DNA of 54,806 nt from Oceanisphaera psychrotolerans (GCF_001870485.1 NZ_MDKE01000018.1:1-54806); one strand, 5' to 3'; numbered from the stretch's first letter, positions 1 to 9,033 are shown. The notes: generated by a model not told the origin, from the sequence alone. A program made the numbers and translations.

Positions 1-72
1 GGGCTGGGACAGCCGGTCCGGCTCGATCTAACGTCCCATCCCAATCCCATCCCAAATCCCCAATCCCTTTCT
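1..72. repeat. C-rich CCCAATCCC-type intergenic repeat
   Basis: The first 72 bases lie beyond the 3' end of degS and hold no gene. Positions 33-67 are a run of short C-rich units (CCCATCCCAATCCC and similar). The 11-mer TCCCCAATCCC at 57-67 recurs exactly at 51933-51943, in the hairpin between lptG and the RDD gene. Both copies sit just outside a gene end, which suggests a small dispersed intergenic repeat. Two copies are weak evidence, and the element is cut by the window edge. Confidence 0.4.
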
Positions 73-1169
73 TTACCGTAAGCGCTGGAAGCGGCGATCC
101 TCTCCGATCATGACCGGCAGGGTCATCAGTTTACCGTCTCGCAGCAAGGTATCCGGATTTCGGTGCCGGGGCGGGTTTCGGCAATCAGATCCATGGCATG
201 GCGCATATTGCGAATGGCCTTGTCCTCGATCTCCACCAGTACATCTTCCTGCATAATGCCGGCCGCGGCCGCCGGGCCCTGCTCATTGACCGCCTCCACA
301 TAAATACCGGTACGTTCTCCCAGTTTGAGCAACTGCGCCATCATCGGCGTCATGTCGGCGCCACTGATGCCCAGATAGCCGCGGATCACCCGGCCGTTGA
401 CGATCAGTTCCTGCATGATGCGGTGAGCCAGGGCGTAGGGAATGGCGAAATTGATGCCGTAGCTTTCCTGATGGGCCAGGCTCTGGAAGGAGGCGGTGTT
501 GATACCCACTATTTCGCCGTAGACGTTGATCAGGGCACCACCGGAGTTGCCGGCATTGATGGCGGCATCGGTCTGCAGCAAATCCTGGCGGCCGTTGCTG
601 TCCGGTCCCATGCTGGACAGACCGGTCCGGCCGGTGGCACTGATAATCCCCTGGGTGATGGTCTGTCCCACGTTATAAGGGTTACCGATGGCCAGCACGA
701 TATCGCCGACCTGAGGCGCGAGCTTGTCATCCTGGGGGATAACCGGCAGCTGGCCGGCTGCTATTTTCAGTACCGCCAAATCGGTAGGGACATCGAAGCC
801 GGTCACTTCTCCGGCGAGAATGCGGCCATCCTGCAATGCGACGATGATCTGATCCGCATCGGCGATCACGTGGTAATTGGTGAGGATATAGCCCTGTTCC
901 GACATGATCACACCTGAACCCAGGCCGGTGGCGCTGAGTTCGGCAGCGTCTTCACCGCGCTGAAAACTGCGGGTATAGATATTGACCACGGCGGGGCCGG
1001 CCCGGCTGGCGGCATAGGAAAAGCTGGACACGCCCACCTGCTGGTTACGCCACCAGTGCCCGAAGGGCTGGGTCTTGAGTTGTGGAAACAGCAATAACAG
1101 GATCAGGGCCATCAGGATACCGAAAGCGCCGGCCTGAAGCAGAAACTTGAGAGAAGAGGCTAGCCGCAT
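73..1169 (-). CDS. degS: DegS, periplasmic stress-sensor serine protease (C-terminus frameshifted)
   Basis: DegS is an inner-membrane-anchored HtrA protease. In E. coli it senses unfolded outer-membrane proteins through its PDZ domain and makes the first cut in RseA, releasing sigma E. Residues 10-30 form one hydrophobic anchor. The catalytic triad is visible as His100 (TNYHVIADAD), Asp130 (PTDLAVLKI) and Ser209 (INAGNSGGAL), followed by a single PDZ domain from about residue 265. As written, the frame ends at 126 in a non-homologous tail (PCCETVN). Adding one base near position 150 restores a normal PDZ end (TLLRDGKLMTLPV...) and a stop at 73, giving 365 aa, close to the E. coli length. degQ lies just upstream on the same strand, the usual arrangement. 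The single-base deletion is probably a sequencing error. Confidence 0.93.
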
Positions 1170-1271
1170 GGGGTGCTGTAATTGTTGTCGAATGACTACA
1201 GCATAACATATCGGACCATGAGGAGTGAGCGGAGAGGCGTGAGGGGGATTTACCCCTCACGCCTTGCTGAA

Positions 1272-2628
1272 TTACCTGAGCACCAGATAGATGGAAGAGT
1301 TGCCGCGCTGGATGTTGAGCGCCATCACTTCCGGTTTGGCCTGAATAATCTGGCGTAGATCGTTGAGGTCTTTTACCCGCTGGCGATTGACGCCGATAAT
1401 GATATCGCCTTTTTCCAGGCCGGACATGGCGGCCGGGGAGCGGGGCGTCACCTCGGTGATCTTCACACCCTTCACCTTGTCATCGTTATCGGTCGGGGCC
1501 AGCAGTGCGCCTTCGAGAGCCTGATTCAGGGTGTTGGCCTGAATATTTTCCTCGTCGGCCGGGGACAGGGTCACCTCGACCTGCTGCTCCTTGCCATCAC
1601 GAAACAGCCCCAGGGTAACGTTTTTATCGGCACCCATGGTGGCCACCTTGGCGCGCAGCTCGCCGAAGGAACGGATGGGTTTACCGTCCAGACTGATGAT
1701 GATGTCACCGGCCTGCAGACCGGCCTTGGCGGCGGAAGATCCTTCCAGCACCTGGCTGACAAAGGCGCCGTGTTGGCTGCGGTAACCGAAGGTACGCGCC
1801 AGTTCAGAGGTCAGCTCGCCGCCCATGACGCCCAGCACCCCACGGCGGACTTCACCGTATTCGAGGATTTGATCGGTCAGATTCTTGACCATGTTGGCGG
1901 GAATGGCGAAGCCGATGCCGATGTTACCGCCGCCCGGGCCGAGGATGGCGGTATTGATGCCGAGCAGCTTGCCTTCCAGATCCAGCAGGGCCCCTCCGGA
2001 GTTACCGGAGTTGATGGCCGCATCGGTCTGGATGAAGTTTTCCAGGTTCTCCACGTTCAGGCCGGAGCGACCGAGGGCACTGATGATGCCGGAGGTCACG
2101 GTCTGCCCCAGGCCGAAGGGATTACCGATGGCAATGGCGAAGTCACCGACCTTGAGCCGGTCGGAGTCGGCAAACTCGATTTCGACCAGTCCTTTGGCGT
2201 CCACCTTCAGCAGGGCAATATCGGTCTGCTTGTCGGTGCCGATCAGCTCGGCCTCGTACTCCTGGCCATCGATCAGGGTGATAATGATCTTGTCTGCGTC
2301 TTCGATTACGTGGTTGTTGGTGATCACATAGCCTTTGTCGGCATCGATGATGACGCCGGATCCAGCGCCTGGAAGGGTCTTTCCTGTACCTGCTCACCGG
2401 GGGCGTGGGACCGAAAAAAAAGCGGAACGGCTCGGGTAGCACCTGACGGCTGATCTTGCTGCCGGAAACGGAGATATTAACCACGCCGGGGCTGACCTTT
2501 TCCACCACCGGCGCCAGGCTGTTGATGCTGCTGCCGGCTCCAAATGGCAGGGCGGCCTGGGCCTGGGGCAACATCGCCAGTCCCAGGCTCAGGGTCAGGG
2601 CGGAAATCAGGGGGAGTCGACGTTTCAT
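1272..2628 (-). CDS. degQ: DegQ, periplasmic serine protease/chaperone (two frameshifts)
   Basis: DegQ is a periplasmic HtrA-family protease and chaperone that degrades misfolded envelope proteins. The start at 2628 (MKRRLPLIS) is chosen because AGGAG lies 7 nt upstream; upstream in-frame codons lack such a site. Residues 1-25 are a signal peptide ending AQA. In the repaired protein the triad is His107 (TNNHVIEDAD), Asp137 (TDIALLKV) and Ser211 (INSGNSGGAL), followed by two PDZ domains to the end. The frame is broken twice within 40 bases: a C is missing in the C-run near 2401, and a G is missing before GATCC near 2362. With both restored the protein is 452 aa, matching DegQ. Two PDZ domains and a cleavable signal distinguish it from DegS. 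DegP is the alternative family name. Confidence 0.9.
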
Positions 2629-2766
2629 GTACATGCTCCTAAATCGATACATTCATCAGGGAAAGAATTCATTGTGACCAGCCTGGGGGCCGAAGAGTTC
2701 CGATATGGTCTGTATTATTTATTGTGGTTTTTGCTAGCGAGATCAAGCCCCTGTCGCTGGCCGGAC

Positions 2767-2796
2767 TTGCTCAGGCAGGGAGAGGGCATTTACACT
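2767..2796 (+). promoter_or_regulatory. candidate promoter for zapE
   Basis: TTGCTC (2767-2772) and TACACT (2791-2796) are separated by 18 nt and lie 31 nt upstream of the zapE start, in the degQ-zapE divergent gap (2629-2826). The -35 matches consensus only in TTG. I see no zapG (yhcB) gene in this gap, where many relatives carry it. Confidence 0.35.
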
Positions 2797-2826
2797 GGGG
2801 CTCCCGAACCGCTTTGATATACCCTA

Positions 2827-3924
2827 ATGACCCCGAGCAAAAAATACCAGGCAGATCTCAGTCGCAGCGATTTTGTCAGCGATCCGGCCCAGGCCATGGC
2901 GGTCTCGCACCTGCAGCGGCTGTATGATGAACTGATGCAGCCAAGCGCCGGCGCCCAAGGTTTCCTTGTGGAACCGTATCACCGGACGGCAGCCGGAGCC
3001 GGTGAATGTCATTCAGGGGCTGTATTTCTGGGGGGGCGTCGGCCGGGGCAAGACCTATCTGGTGGACACCTTCTATGATTGCCTGCCGTTCGATAACAAG
3101 CTCAGGGTGCATTTCCATCGCTTCATGGTGCGGGTGCATGACGAACTGCAGCGTCTCAAGGGGCAGTCCGATCCGCTCAAGCTGGTGGCCGAGCAACTGG
3201 CCCGGGAGGCGCGGGTGATATGTTTCGACGAGTTTTTCGTTTCCGACATCACCGACGCATGATACTGGGCACCTTGTTCCAGTATCTGTTCGGCCACGGC
3301 GTTATTCTGGTGGCGACTTCCAATATTCCACCGGACGAGTTGTATCGCAATGGCCTGCAACGGGCCCGTTTTCTGCCGGCCATTGCGCTGATCAAGCAGC
3401 ACTGCGAGGTGGTCAATGTCGATTCGGGCATCGATTACCGGCTGCGTACCCTGGAGCAGGCCGAAATCTATCATTCGCCGCTGGATGCCCAGGCAAAGAC
3501 CAATCTGGAACGGTATTTCGATCGACTGACCAGCGAACCCGGCACGCGGGGAGCCGAGATCGAGGTCAATCATCGCCGGCTCAAGACCCTTGCCGAAGGC
3601 GACGGTGTGCTTCATATCGATTTTCAGGAACTGTGCTGCACGGCCCGCTCTCAGCTCGATTATATCGAACTGGCACGGTGCTACCATTCGGTGTTGCTGG
3701 CCAATGTGCTGCCGATGGGGCGGGACAGCGATGATGCGGCGCGCCGCTTTATCGCCATGGTCGACGAGTTCTATGAGCGGCATGTCAAATTGATCATCTC
3801 GGCGGCGGTACCGATGCCGGAACTCTACGGCCAGGGGCGGCTCGGTTTCGAGTTCAGACGCTGTTTATCCCGGCTGACTGAAATGCAATCCCACGAATAT
3901 CTTGCCAGAGAGCACCTTCCTTAG
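2827..3924 (+). CDS. zapE: ZapE, FtsZ-ring-associated AFG1-family ATPase (two frameshifts)
   Basis: ZapE is an ATPase that binds and destabilises FtsZ polymers during late constriction in E. coli. The Walker A motif GGVGRGKT and the Walker B CFDEFFVSDITDA are present, as are the family-specific blocks VATSNIPPDELYRNGLQRARF, RRFIALVDEFYERHVKL-like and FEFRRCLSRLTEMQS. The gene is split over three frame segments. Frame arithmetic requires one extra base near 2950 (in GCCGGCGCCC) and one missing base near 3258 (ACGC|ATGATA). Repaired, it encodes 365 aa, close to the E. coli 375 aa. It diverges from degQ, as is usual. The rest of the sequence is too well conserved for a decayed gene, so sequencing error is likely. 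Confidence 0.9.
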
Positions 3925-3932
3925 TCACAATA

Positions 3933-3972
3933 CCCGCCCCGGTATCTGGGCATGATGCCGGGAAGGGGCGGG
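3933..3972 (+). terminator. hairpin downstream of zapE
   Basis: CCCGCCCC (3933-3940) pairs with GGGGCGGG (3965-3972), with a further inner stem GGTATC/GATGCC. No U-tract follows directly, so this is either a factor-assisted terminator or an mRNA-stabilising hairpin. Confidence 0.4.
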
Positions 3973-3980
3973 CGGGCCGA

Positions 3981-4006
3981 CTAATTTTAATGGGCATTAA
4001 AATTAG
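3981..4006. promoter_or_regulatory. perfect 12-bp inverted repeat upstream of the rplM promoter
   Basis: The arms CTAATTTTAATG (3981-3992) and CATTAAAATTAG (3995-4006) are perfectly complementary and separated only by GG. The tiny spacer and AT-rich arms look more like a dimeric protein-binding site than a terminator. It ends just upstream of the rplM promoter elements. I do not recognise a regulator for it. Confidence 0.5.
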
Positions 4007-4010
4007 CAGG

Positions 4011-4038
4011 TGATTTTTACGGCAACTTTACCTATAAT
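4011..4038 (+). promoter_or_regulatory. rplM-rpsI promoter
   Basis: A perfect -10 TATAAT (4033-4038) is followed by a GC-rich discriminator (CGCCCGGCCC), typical of stringently controlled ribosomal promoters. The -35 is weak: TGATTT at 4011-4016 with a 16-nt spacer. Confidence 0.55.
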
Positions 4039-4044
4039 CGCCCG

Positions 4045-4175
4045 GCCCACGTTACACAGCTGTCGATAAGACAGCATCACAGTAAGCAGACTGGTGCTCG
4101 AAGGGGTACAGGTCTTGTCGTGTTTTGCGCATGTGCGCAAGTGTATGATTCATTTTAAGTAATTTGGGTTTATCC
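4045..4175 (+). promoter_or_regulatory. structured 5' leader of rplM-rpsI
   Basis: About 130 nt separate the probable transcription start from rplM. Two perfect hairpins are visible: GCTGTC-gataa-GACAGC (4059-4075) and TTGCGC-atgt-GCGCAA (4125-4140). In E. coli the L13-S9 mRNA leader is the site of feedback repression by L13. The same role here is inference from position and structure. Confidence 0.45.
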
Positions 4176-4604
4176 ATGAAAACTTTTGTTGCTAAGCCAG
4201 AAACCGTAAAGCGTGACTGGTATGTTGTTGATGCAGAGGGCAAAACTCTGGGTCGTCTGGCCACCGAGATTGCTCGCCGTCTGCGCGGTAAGCACAAGCC
4301 GGAATTTACTCCGCACGTTGACTGTGGCGATTACATCGTCGTTATCAATGCCGAGAAAGTTCAGGTGACCGGTAATAAAGCCGAAGGCAAAATCTACTAC
4401 TCTCACTCCGGTTTTCCGGGTGGCATCAAGTCCATCAGCTTCGAGAAGCTGATTGTACGCAAGCCTGAGATGGTAATTGAGTCTGCCGTTCGCGGCATGC
4501 TGCCCCGTGGCCCGCTGGGTCGTGCTATGTTCCGCAAGATGAAAGTCTTTGCAGGCAGCCAGCACAACCACGCTGCGCAACAACCTCAAGTACTGGACAT
4601 CTAA
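4176..4604 (+). CDS. rplM: 50S ribosomal protein L13
   Basis: L13 is an early-assembly protein of the large ribosomal subunit. The product is 142 aa, exactly the E. coli length. It begins [20 protein letters not shown] and contains the family blocks [37 protein letters not shown] and the invariant end [13 protein letters not shown]. An in-frame TTG at 4164 would add four residues, but the ATG at 4176 matches the family start. It is followed after 15 nt by rpsI, forming the universal L13-S9 operon, which has a structured leader and a terminator after rpsI. Confidence 0.98.
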   Translation: MKTFVAKPETVKRDWYVVDAEGKTLGRLATEIARRLRGKHKPEFTPHVDCGDYIVVINAEKVQVTGNKAEGKIYYSHSGFPGGIKSISFEKLIVRKPEMVIESAVRGMLPRGPLGRAMFRKMKVFAGSQHNHAAQQPQVLDI

Positions 4605-4619
4605 GGCGGGATTAGGCAA

Positions 4620-5012
4620 ATGGCAGAAACTCAATACTACGGTACCGGTCGTCGCAAAAGCTCCACTGCACGTGTATTCGTGAAGCAGGGCAGCGGCAAC
4701 ATCGTTATCAACAAGCGCTCACTGGATCAGTACTTCGGTCGCGAAACCGCCCGCATGGTGGTTCGTCAGCCGCTGGAACTGGTTGAGATGACCGAAAAGC
4801 TGGACCTGTACATCACCGTTTCCGGTGGTGGCATTTCCGGTCAGGCCGGCGCTATTCGTCACGGCATTACTCGTGCCCTGATGCAATACGACGAAACCCT
4901 GCGCGGTTCTCTGCGCAAGGCTGGCTTCGTGACTCGTGACGCTCGTCGCGTTGAACGTAAGAAAGTCGGTCTGCATAAAGCACGTAAGCGTCCCCAGTTC
5001 TCCAAGCGTTAA
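4620..5012 (+). CDS. rpsI: 30S ribosomal protein S9
   Basis: S9 sits in the head of the small subunit, and its C-terminal tail contacts P-site tRNA. The 130-aa product starts [20 protein letters not shown] and ends with the basic tail [11 protein letters not shown], whose terminal Lys-Arg is the conserved P-site contact. The gene is second in the rplM-rpsI operon and is followed directly by a strong Rho-independent terminator. Confidence 0.98.
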   Translation: MAETQYYGTGRRKSSTARVFVKQGSGNIVINKRSLDQYFGRETARMVVRQPLELVEMTEKLDLYITVSGGGISGQAGAIRHGITRALMQYDETLRGSLRKAGFVTRDARRVERKKVGLHKARKRPQFSKR

Positions 5013-5034
5013 TTGGGATTGCGTTTTGTATATC

Positions 5035-5061
5035 AAAGCCCGGGTTTACCCGGGCTTTTTT
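5035..5061 (+). terminator. Rho-independent terminator after rpsI
   Basis: AAAGCCCGGG (5035-5044) and CCCGGGCTTT form a 10-bp stem around TTTA, followed by a six-T run. It closes the ribosomal protein operon. Confidence 0.92.
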
Positions 5062-5298
5062 ATATTTGAAGGAATGGATCAATTTCACTAATGATTTGTT
5101 GTTTTAGAACAAATTATGCTGCGAAATAATGATTTTTTGACTCTTTAGCCGTCCTTGTAAAAGACCACGCTTTTCTTTAGAATTTCGGGGTTTTTTTGTG
5201 GCAATTGAAACCATAATATCCGCCGCAGTTGTCACAAACCGTCTCGAAGCATGGAACGAACAATAAACGCGCGGAGACCAAAATGGGAGAGTTTTTGG
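5062..5298. other. AT-rich rpsI-petA intergenic region with an inverted repeat
   Basis: No gene is visible here. The inverted repeat ATTTGTT (5094-5100) / AACAAAT (5108-5114) has a 7-nt spacer and could be a regulator site for the bc1 operon. A TTGACT at 5137 has no convincing -10 at proper spacing, so I do not name the petA promoter. Confidence 0.35.
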
Positions 5299-5889
5299 AT
5301 GAGCAATGCGCCAGTTGATACCGGTCGCCGCAGATTTCTGACCTGGTCAACCACAGCCGTGGGTGGGGTCGGAGCTGCTTTTGCCGCTGTGCCTTTTATC
5401 GCATCGTGGAACCCCAGCGCCAAAGCGAAGGCAGCAGGGGCCCCGGTAGAAGTAAATGTCAGCAAAATCGAACCCGGTCAGTTGATCCGGGTGGAATGGC
5501 GAGGAAAGCCGGTCTGGATAGTCCGTCGCCCCCAGGAAATTCTGGATTCCCTGTCTAAACACGATAACCAGCTGCGTGATCCTGCTTCCGAGCAGCCGCA
5601 ACAGCCTGATTATGCCCAGAACGGCTATCGTTCCATCAAGCCCGAATTGTTTGTGGCGGTAGGGCTTTGTACCCACCTGGGTTGTTCACCAACCTATTTG
5701 CCCGATACGTTCGGCGAACAGGTTCAGGGTGTCAGTTCCGGTTTCTTCTGCCCCTGTCACGGCTCCAAGTTCGACATGGCCGGTCGCGTATTCCAAGGCG
5801 TTCCCGCTCCGCTGAACCTGGTGATTCCCCCTTATTACTATGTCAATGACACCACCGTTCTGGTGGGTGCAGACAAGGAAGGAGCCTAA
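5299..5889 (+). CDS. petA: ubiquinol-cytochrome c reductase, Rieske iron-sulfur subunit
   Basis: This is the Rieske 2Fe-2S protein of the cytochrome bc1 complex. It takes electrons from ubiquinol and passes them to cytochrome c1 on the periplasmic face. The start at 5299 is chosen because GGAGA lies 8 nt upstream and the protein then begins [16 protein letters not shown], a Tat-type RRxFL signal before a hydrophobic anchor. The cluster ligands are in CTHLGC (about residues 125-130) and CPCHGS (about 149-154). The 196-aa length is normal. It is first in the petABC operon, 2 nt before petB. Confidence 0.95.
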   Translation: MSNAPVDTGRRRFLTWSTTAVGGVGAAFAAVPFIASWNPSAKAKAAGAPVEVNVSKIEPGQLIRVEWRGKPVWIVRRPQEILDSLSKHDNQLRDPASEQPQQPDYAQNGYRSIKPELFVAVGLCTHLGCSPTYLPDTFGEQVQGVSSGFFCPCHGSKFDMAGRVFQGVPAPLNLVIPPYYYVNDTTVLVGADKEGA

Positions 5890-5891
5890 GC

Positions 5892-7109
5892 ATGCTGGGT
5901 AAACTCGTAGCCTGGATTGACGAACGAATTCCGATGACGGCGACCTACAACAAGCATGTGGGTCAGTATCCGGCGCCGAAAAACTTCAACTTCTGGTACT
6001 TCTTCGGCTCTCTGGCCATGCTGGTACTGGTCAACCAGATCCTGACCGGGGTCTGGCTGACCATGAACTACAACCCGTCCGGCGAGGGTGCCTTCGCCTC
6101 CGTTGAATACATCATGCGCGATGTGGAATACGGCTGGTTGCTGCGTTATATGCACTCCACCGGCGCCTCCGCCTTCTTCGTGGTGGTGTATCTGCACATG
6201 TTCCGCGGCCTGATTTACGGTTCTTATCAGAAGCCCCGTGAACTGCTGTGGCTGTTCGGTATGCTGATCTTCCTGGTGCTGATGGCCGAAGCCTTCATGG
6301 GCTACCTGCTGCCCTGGGGGCAGATGTCGTTCTGGGGTGCCCAGGTCATCATCTCGCTGTTCGGTGCCATTCCGGTCATCGGCGACGATCTGACCCTGTG
6401 GATCCGGGGGGACTATGTCATTTCCGGTGCCACCCTGACCCGATTCTTCGCGCTGCACGTCATCGCCCTGCCGCTGGTGCTGGTGATCCTGGTGTTCCTG
6501 CACATCGTTGCCCTGCACGAGGTCGGTTCCAACAACCCCGACGGCATCGACATCAAGAAGAACAAGGACGAAAACGGCTGGCCGAAAGACGCCATTCCGT
6601 TCCACCCTTACTACACCGTCAAGGATGTGGTGGGCGTGGCCGGCTTCCTGTTCTTCTTTGCCTTCGTGATCTTCTTCATGCCCGAAGGTGGTGGTTACTT
6701 CCTGGAAGCGCCAAACTTCGAAGCGGCCAACGGCCTGAAGACGCCCGAGCATATCGCGCCGGTATGGTACTTCACCCCCTTCTACGCCATTCTGCGGGCG
6801 GTGCCTGACAAGCTGACCGGTGTTGTCCTGATGGGGCTGTCGATTGCCGTGCTGTTCGTGCTGCCCTGGCTGGATCGCTGCAAGGTGCGTTCGTTCCGCT
6901 ACCGCAGCAAGCTGCACCTGCTGAACATCGTGCAGTTTGTCATCTGTTTCATCATTCTGGGTATTCTGGGCGCGCTGCCGTCCACTCCGGTGCTGACGCT
7001 GCTTGCCCAGATAACTTCGTTCGGCTATTTCGCCTTCTTCGTGCTGCTGTTCTTCTACAGCAAAAACGAAAAAACCAAGCCGCTGCCAGAGAGGGTTACG
7101 TTCAAATGA
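5892..7109 (+). CDS. petB: ubiquinol-cytochrome c reductase, cytochrome b subunit
   Basis: Cytochrome b is the membrane core of the bc1 complex, with two b haems and the Qo/Qi quinol sites. The 405-aa product has many hydrophobic helices. The haem-ligand helices contain HSTGASAFFVVVYLHMFRG and LHVIALPLVLVILVFLHIVAL. The Qo-site PEWY-type motif appears as APVWYFTPFYAILRAVP. It is translationally coupled to petC (4-nt overlap). Confidence 0.97.
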   Translation: MLGKLVAWIDERIPMTATYNKHVGQYPAPKNFNFWYFFGSLAMLVLVNQILTGVWLTMNYNPSGEGAFASVEYIMRDVEYGWLLRYMHSTGASAFFVVVYLHMFRGLIYGSYQKPRELLWLFGMLIFLVLMAEAFMGYLLPWGQMSFWGAQVIISLFGAIPVIGDDLTLWIRGDYVISGATLTRFFALHVIALPLVLVILVFLHIVALHEVGSNNPDGIDIKKNKDENGWPKDAIPFHPYYTVKDVVGVAGFLFFFAFVIFFMPEGGGYFLEAPNFEAANGLKTPEHIAPVWYFTPFYAILRAVPDKLTGVVLMGLSIAVLFVLPWLDRCKVRSFRYRSKLHLLNIVQFVICFIILGILGALPSTPVLTLLAQITSFGYFAFFVLLFFYSKNEKTKPLPERVTFK

Positions 7110-7840
7110 AGAAGTTAATCATCGCTGTATTTGCGTTTCTGCCATCTCTGGTGATGGCTGCGGGTGGCAATGTACATCTTGATAAGGCCGACTACGATCT
7201 GAGCGACAAGGCATCTCTGCAGAACGGTGCCAAGCTGTTCATGAACTATTGTTCCGGCTGTCACAGCACCCAGTATCAGCGTTACAACCGGGTGGCCGAA
7301 GATCTGGGTATTCCGGAAGACATCATGCAGGCCAACCTGAACTTTACCGGGGCGGCCATCGGTGAGCTGATGGAAAACGCCATTCCCGAGAAAGACGCGG
7401 CCAGCTGGTTCGGTGCGCCGCCGCCCGATCTGACCCTGGTCGCCCGGGTGCGTGGTGCCGACTGGCTTTACACCTATCTGCGTTCCTTCTACAAGGACGA
7501 CAGCCGTCCGTTCGGGGTGAACAACCTGGTGTTTCCGTCCGTGGGTATGCCCCATGTGCTGGAGCCGTTGCAGGGTAGTGCTCACCTGAAAACCGTGACG
7601 CATACCGTGGACGGCCATGAGGTAGCGACACCGGTGGGTATCGAGACCGAGGGTAACGGTGAGCTGACCACGGAAGAATATGACAATGCAGTACTGGATA
7701 TTGTCAACTTCCTGGTCTACTCCGGTGAGCCAGTCAAGCTGGAGCGTCAGCGCATGGGTTACTGGGTACTGGGCTTCCTGGTTATCTTCTTTATCTTTGC
7801 CTACATGCTGAAGAAAGAATACTGGCGTGACGTACACTGA
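7106..7840 (+). CDS. petC: ubiquinol-cytochrome c reductase, cytochrome c1
   Basis: Cytochrome c1 accepts electrons from the Rieske protein and passes them to soluble cytochrome c. The 244-aa product has a signal peptide (residues 1-18, ending VMA). The haem c attachment motif CSGCH is near residue 50, and a probable axial Met lies in VGMPHVLEP. A C-terminal anchor helix (GYWVLGFLVIFFIFAYML) precedes the basic end. It overlaps petB by ATGA and is followed by a long hairpin. Confidence 0.96.
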   Translation: MKKLIIAVFAFLPSLVMAAGGNVHLDKADYDLSDKASLQNGAKLFMNYCSGCHSTQYQRYNRVAEDLGIPEDIMQANLNFTGAAIGELMENAIPEKDAASWFGAPPPDLTLVARVRGADWLYTYLRSFYKDDSRPFGVNNLVFPSVGMPHVLEPLQGSAHLKTVTHTVDGHEVATPVGIETEGNGELTTEEYDNAVLDIVNFLVYSGEPVKLERQRMGYWVLGFLVIFFIFAYMLKKEYWRDVH

Positions 7841-7864
7841 TTAGACATCGTCTAAGCTAGGTTG

Positions 7865-7903
7865 GGAGCGGCAATGGGGCGAATATGCTTCCATTGCCGT
7901 TCC
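7865..7903 (+). terminator. 13-bp hairpin between petC and sspA
   Basis: GGAGCGGCAATGG (7865-7877) pairs over 13 bp (one G-U) with CCATTGCCGTTCC (7891-7903). The following sequence is T-rich but has no clean U-run, so it may attenuate rather than fully terminate. A smaller perfect repeat, TTAGAC/GTCTAA, lies at 7841-7855. Confidence 0.5.
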
Positions 7904-7927
7904 TATTTATGATTTGCGGAGGATTCA

Positions 7928-8557
7928 ATGGCAGTTGCGGCTAATAAGCGTTCCATCATGACGCTGTTTTCAGGTGCTGAGGATATTTACAGCCACCAGG
8001 TACGTATCGTGCTGGCGGAAAAAGGGGTGAGTGTCGAGATCAGTCAGGTTGAACCCGACAGCCTGCCCGAGGACATGCTGGAACTGAACCCTTACGGTAC
8101 CCTGCCGACCCTGGTCGACCGGGAGCTGGTGCTTTACGAATCTCATATCATCATGGAATATCTGGATGAGCGTTTTCCTCATCCGCCGCTGATGCCGGTC
8201 TATCCGGTCGCCCGCGGCACCAGCCGACTGATGATGCACCGTATCGCTCAGGACTGGTATTCGCTGGTCAAGCGCATCCAGCGTAATGAAAAGGCCGACG
8301 AGGCTCGCAAGGAGCTGCGTGAAGCCTTGCTGGCGGTTGCACCGGTGTTTGCCGAATATCCTTACTTCATGAGTGAGGAGTTCAGCCTGGTGGATTGCTA
8401 CATGGGTCCCCTGTTGTGGCGGTTGCCGTCACTGGGCATCGAGCTGTCCGGACGTGGCGCCAAAGAACTGAAGACCTATATGATCCGTCTGTTCGAGCGG
8501 GAGTCATTCCAGGCTTCGCTGACCGAAGACGAGCGTGATATCGGCGGCAAGGTCTGA
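7928..8557 (+). CDS. sspA: stringent starvation protein A
   Basis: SspA is a GST-fold protein that binds RNA polymerase and supports stationary-phase and acid-stress transcription in enterics. The 209-aa product has the N-terminal thioredoxin-like half (SIMTLFSGAEDIYSHQVRIVL, then NPYGTLPTLVD with the cis-Pro) and an all-alpha C-terminal half. GGAGG lies 5 nt upstream of the ATG. It lies 2 nt before sspB, the conserved pair. Confidence 0.95.
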   Translation: MAVAANKRSIMTLFSGAEDIYSHQVRIVLAEKGVSVEISQVEPDSLPEDMLELNPYGTLPTLVDRELVLYESHIIMEYLDERFPHPPLMPVYPVARGTSRLMMHRIAQDWYSLVKRIQRNEKADEARKELREALLAVAPVFAEYPYFMSEEFSLVDCYMGPLLWRLPSLGIELSGRGAKELKTYMIRLFERESFQASLTEDERDIGGKV

Positions 8558-8559
8558 TC

Positions 8560-9003
8560 ATGGATAACATGACGCCCAGCCGGCCCTATTTGCTGCGCGC
8601 CTTCTATGACTGGCTGCTGGATAACGACTTGACCCCACACCTGCTGGTGAATGCCGCACTGCCGCATACCACAGTGCCCCACCAGTACGTGAAGGACGGT
8701 CAGATAGTGCTGAATATCGCCCCCCAGGCGGTGGTCGGGCTGCACATGGACAACGAGGCGGTCAGCTTCAGTGCCCGTTTCGGTGGCTCGCCGTTTCAGG
8801 TGTATGTGCCAATGGCGGCGGTGGTGTCCATTCAGGCGCGGGAAAACGGCGCCGGTACCTTTTTTCCGCCGGAGCCGGCCTATGAAGCCTGGCTGGAGTC
8901 GGCTGAAGAGGACGTTACGGACGAACCGGAGCCCGCGGTGGAGCAGGAGCCGAGTACTCCCACTCCGAAGAAGGGCAAGCCCAACCTTAGGGTGATTAAA
9001 TAA
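8560..9003 (+). CDS. sspB: ClpXP specificity adaptor SspB
   Basis: SspB delivers ssrA-tagged proteins to the ClpXP protease. The 147-aa product has the conserved substrate-binding core (SRPYLLRAFYDWLLDN; FSARFGGSPFQVYVPM). A long acidic linker (EEDVTDEPEPAVEQE) leads to the C-terminal ClpX-docking motif LRVIK. It is coupled with sspA and ends at a strong bidirectional terminator. Confidence 0.96.
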   Translation: MDNMTPSRPYLLRAFYDWLLDNDLTPHLLVNAALPHTTVPHQYVKDGQIVLNIAPQAVVGLHMDNEAVSFSARFGGSPFQVYVPMAAVVSIQARENGAGTFFPPEPAYEAWLESAEEDVTDEPEPAVEQEPSTPTPKKGKPNLRVIK

Positions 9004-9033
9004 AAAAACGCAGCCAGCCGGCTGCGTTTTTTT
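9002..9033. terminator. bidirectional terminator between sspB and dolP
   Basis: An A-run leads into ACGCAGCC and GGCTGCGT around a 4-nt loop, then a seven-T run. It serves the convergent sspB and dolP transcripts. Confidence 0.92.

Noticed and set aside
2724-2927. 67-codon plus-strand frame at the degQ-zapE gap as a possible zapG
   Set aside because: It overlaps zapE, lacks the N-terminal membrane helix and coiled coil of ZapG, and its translation resembles no protein I know.
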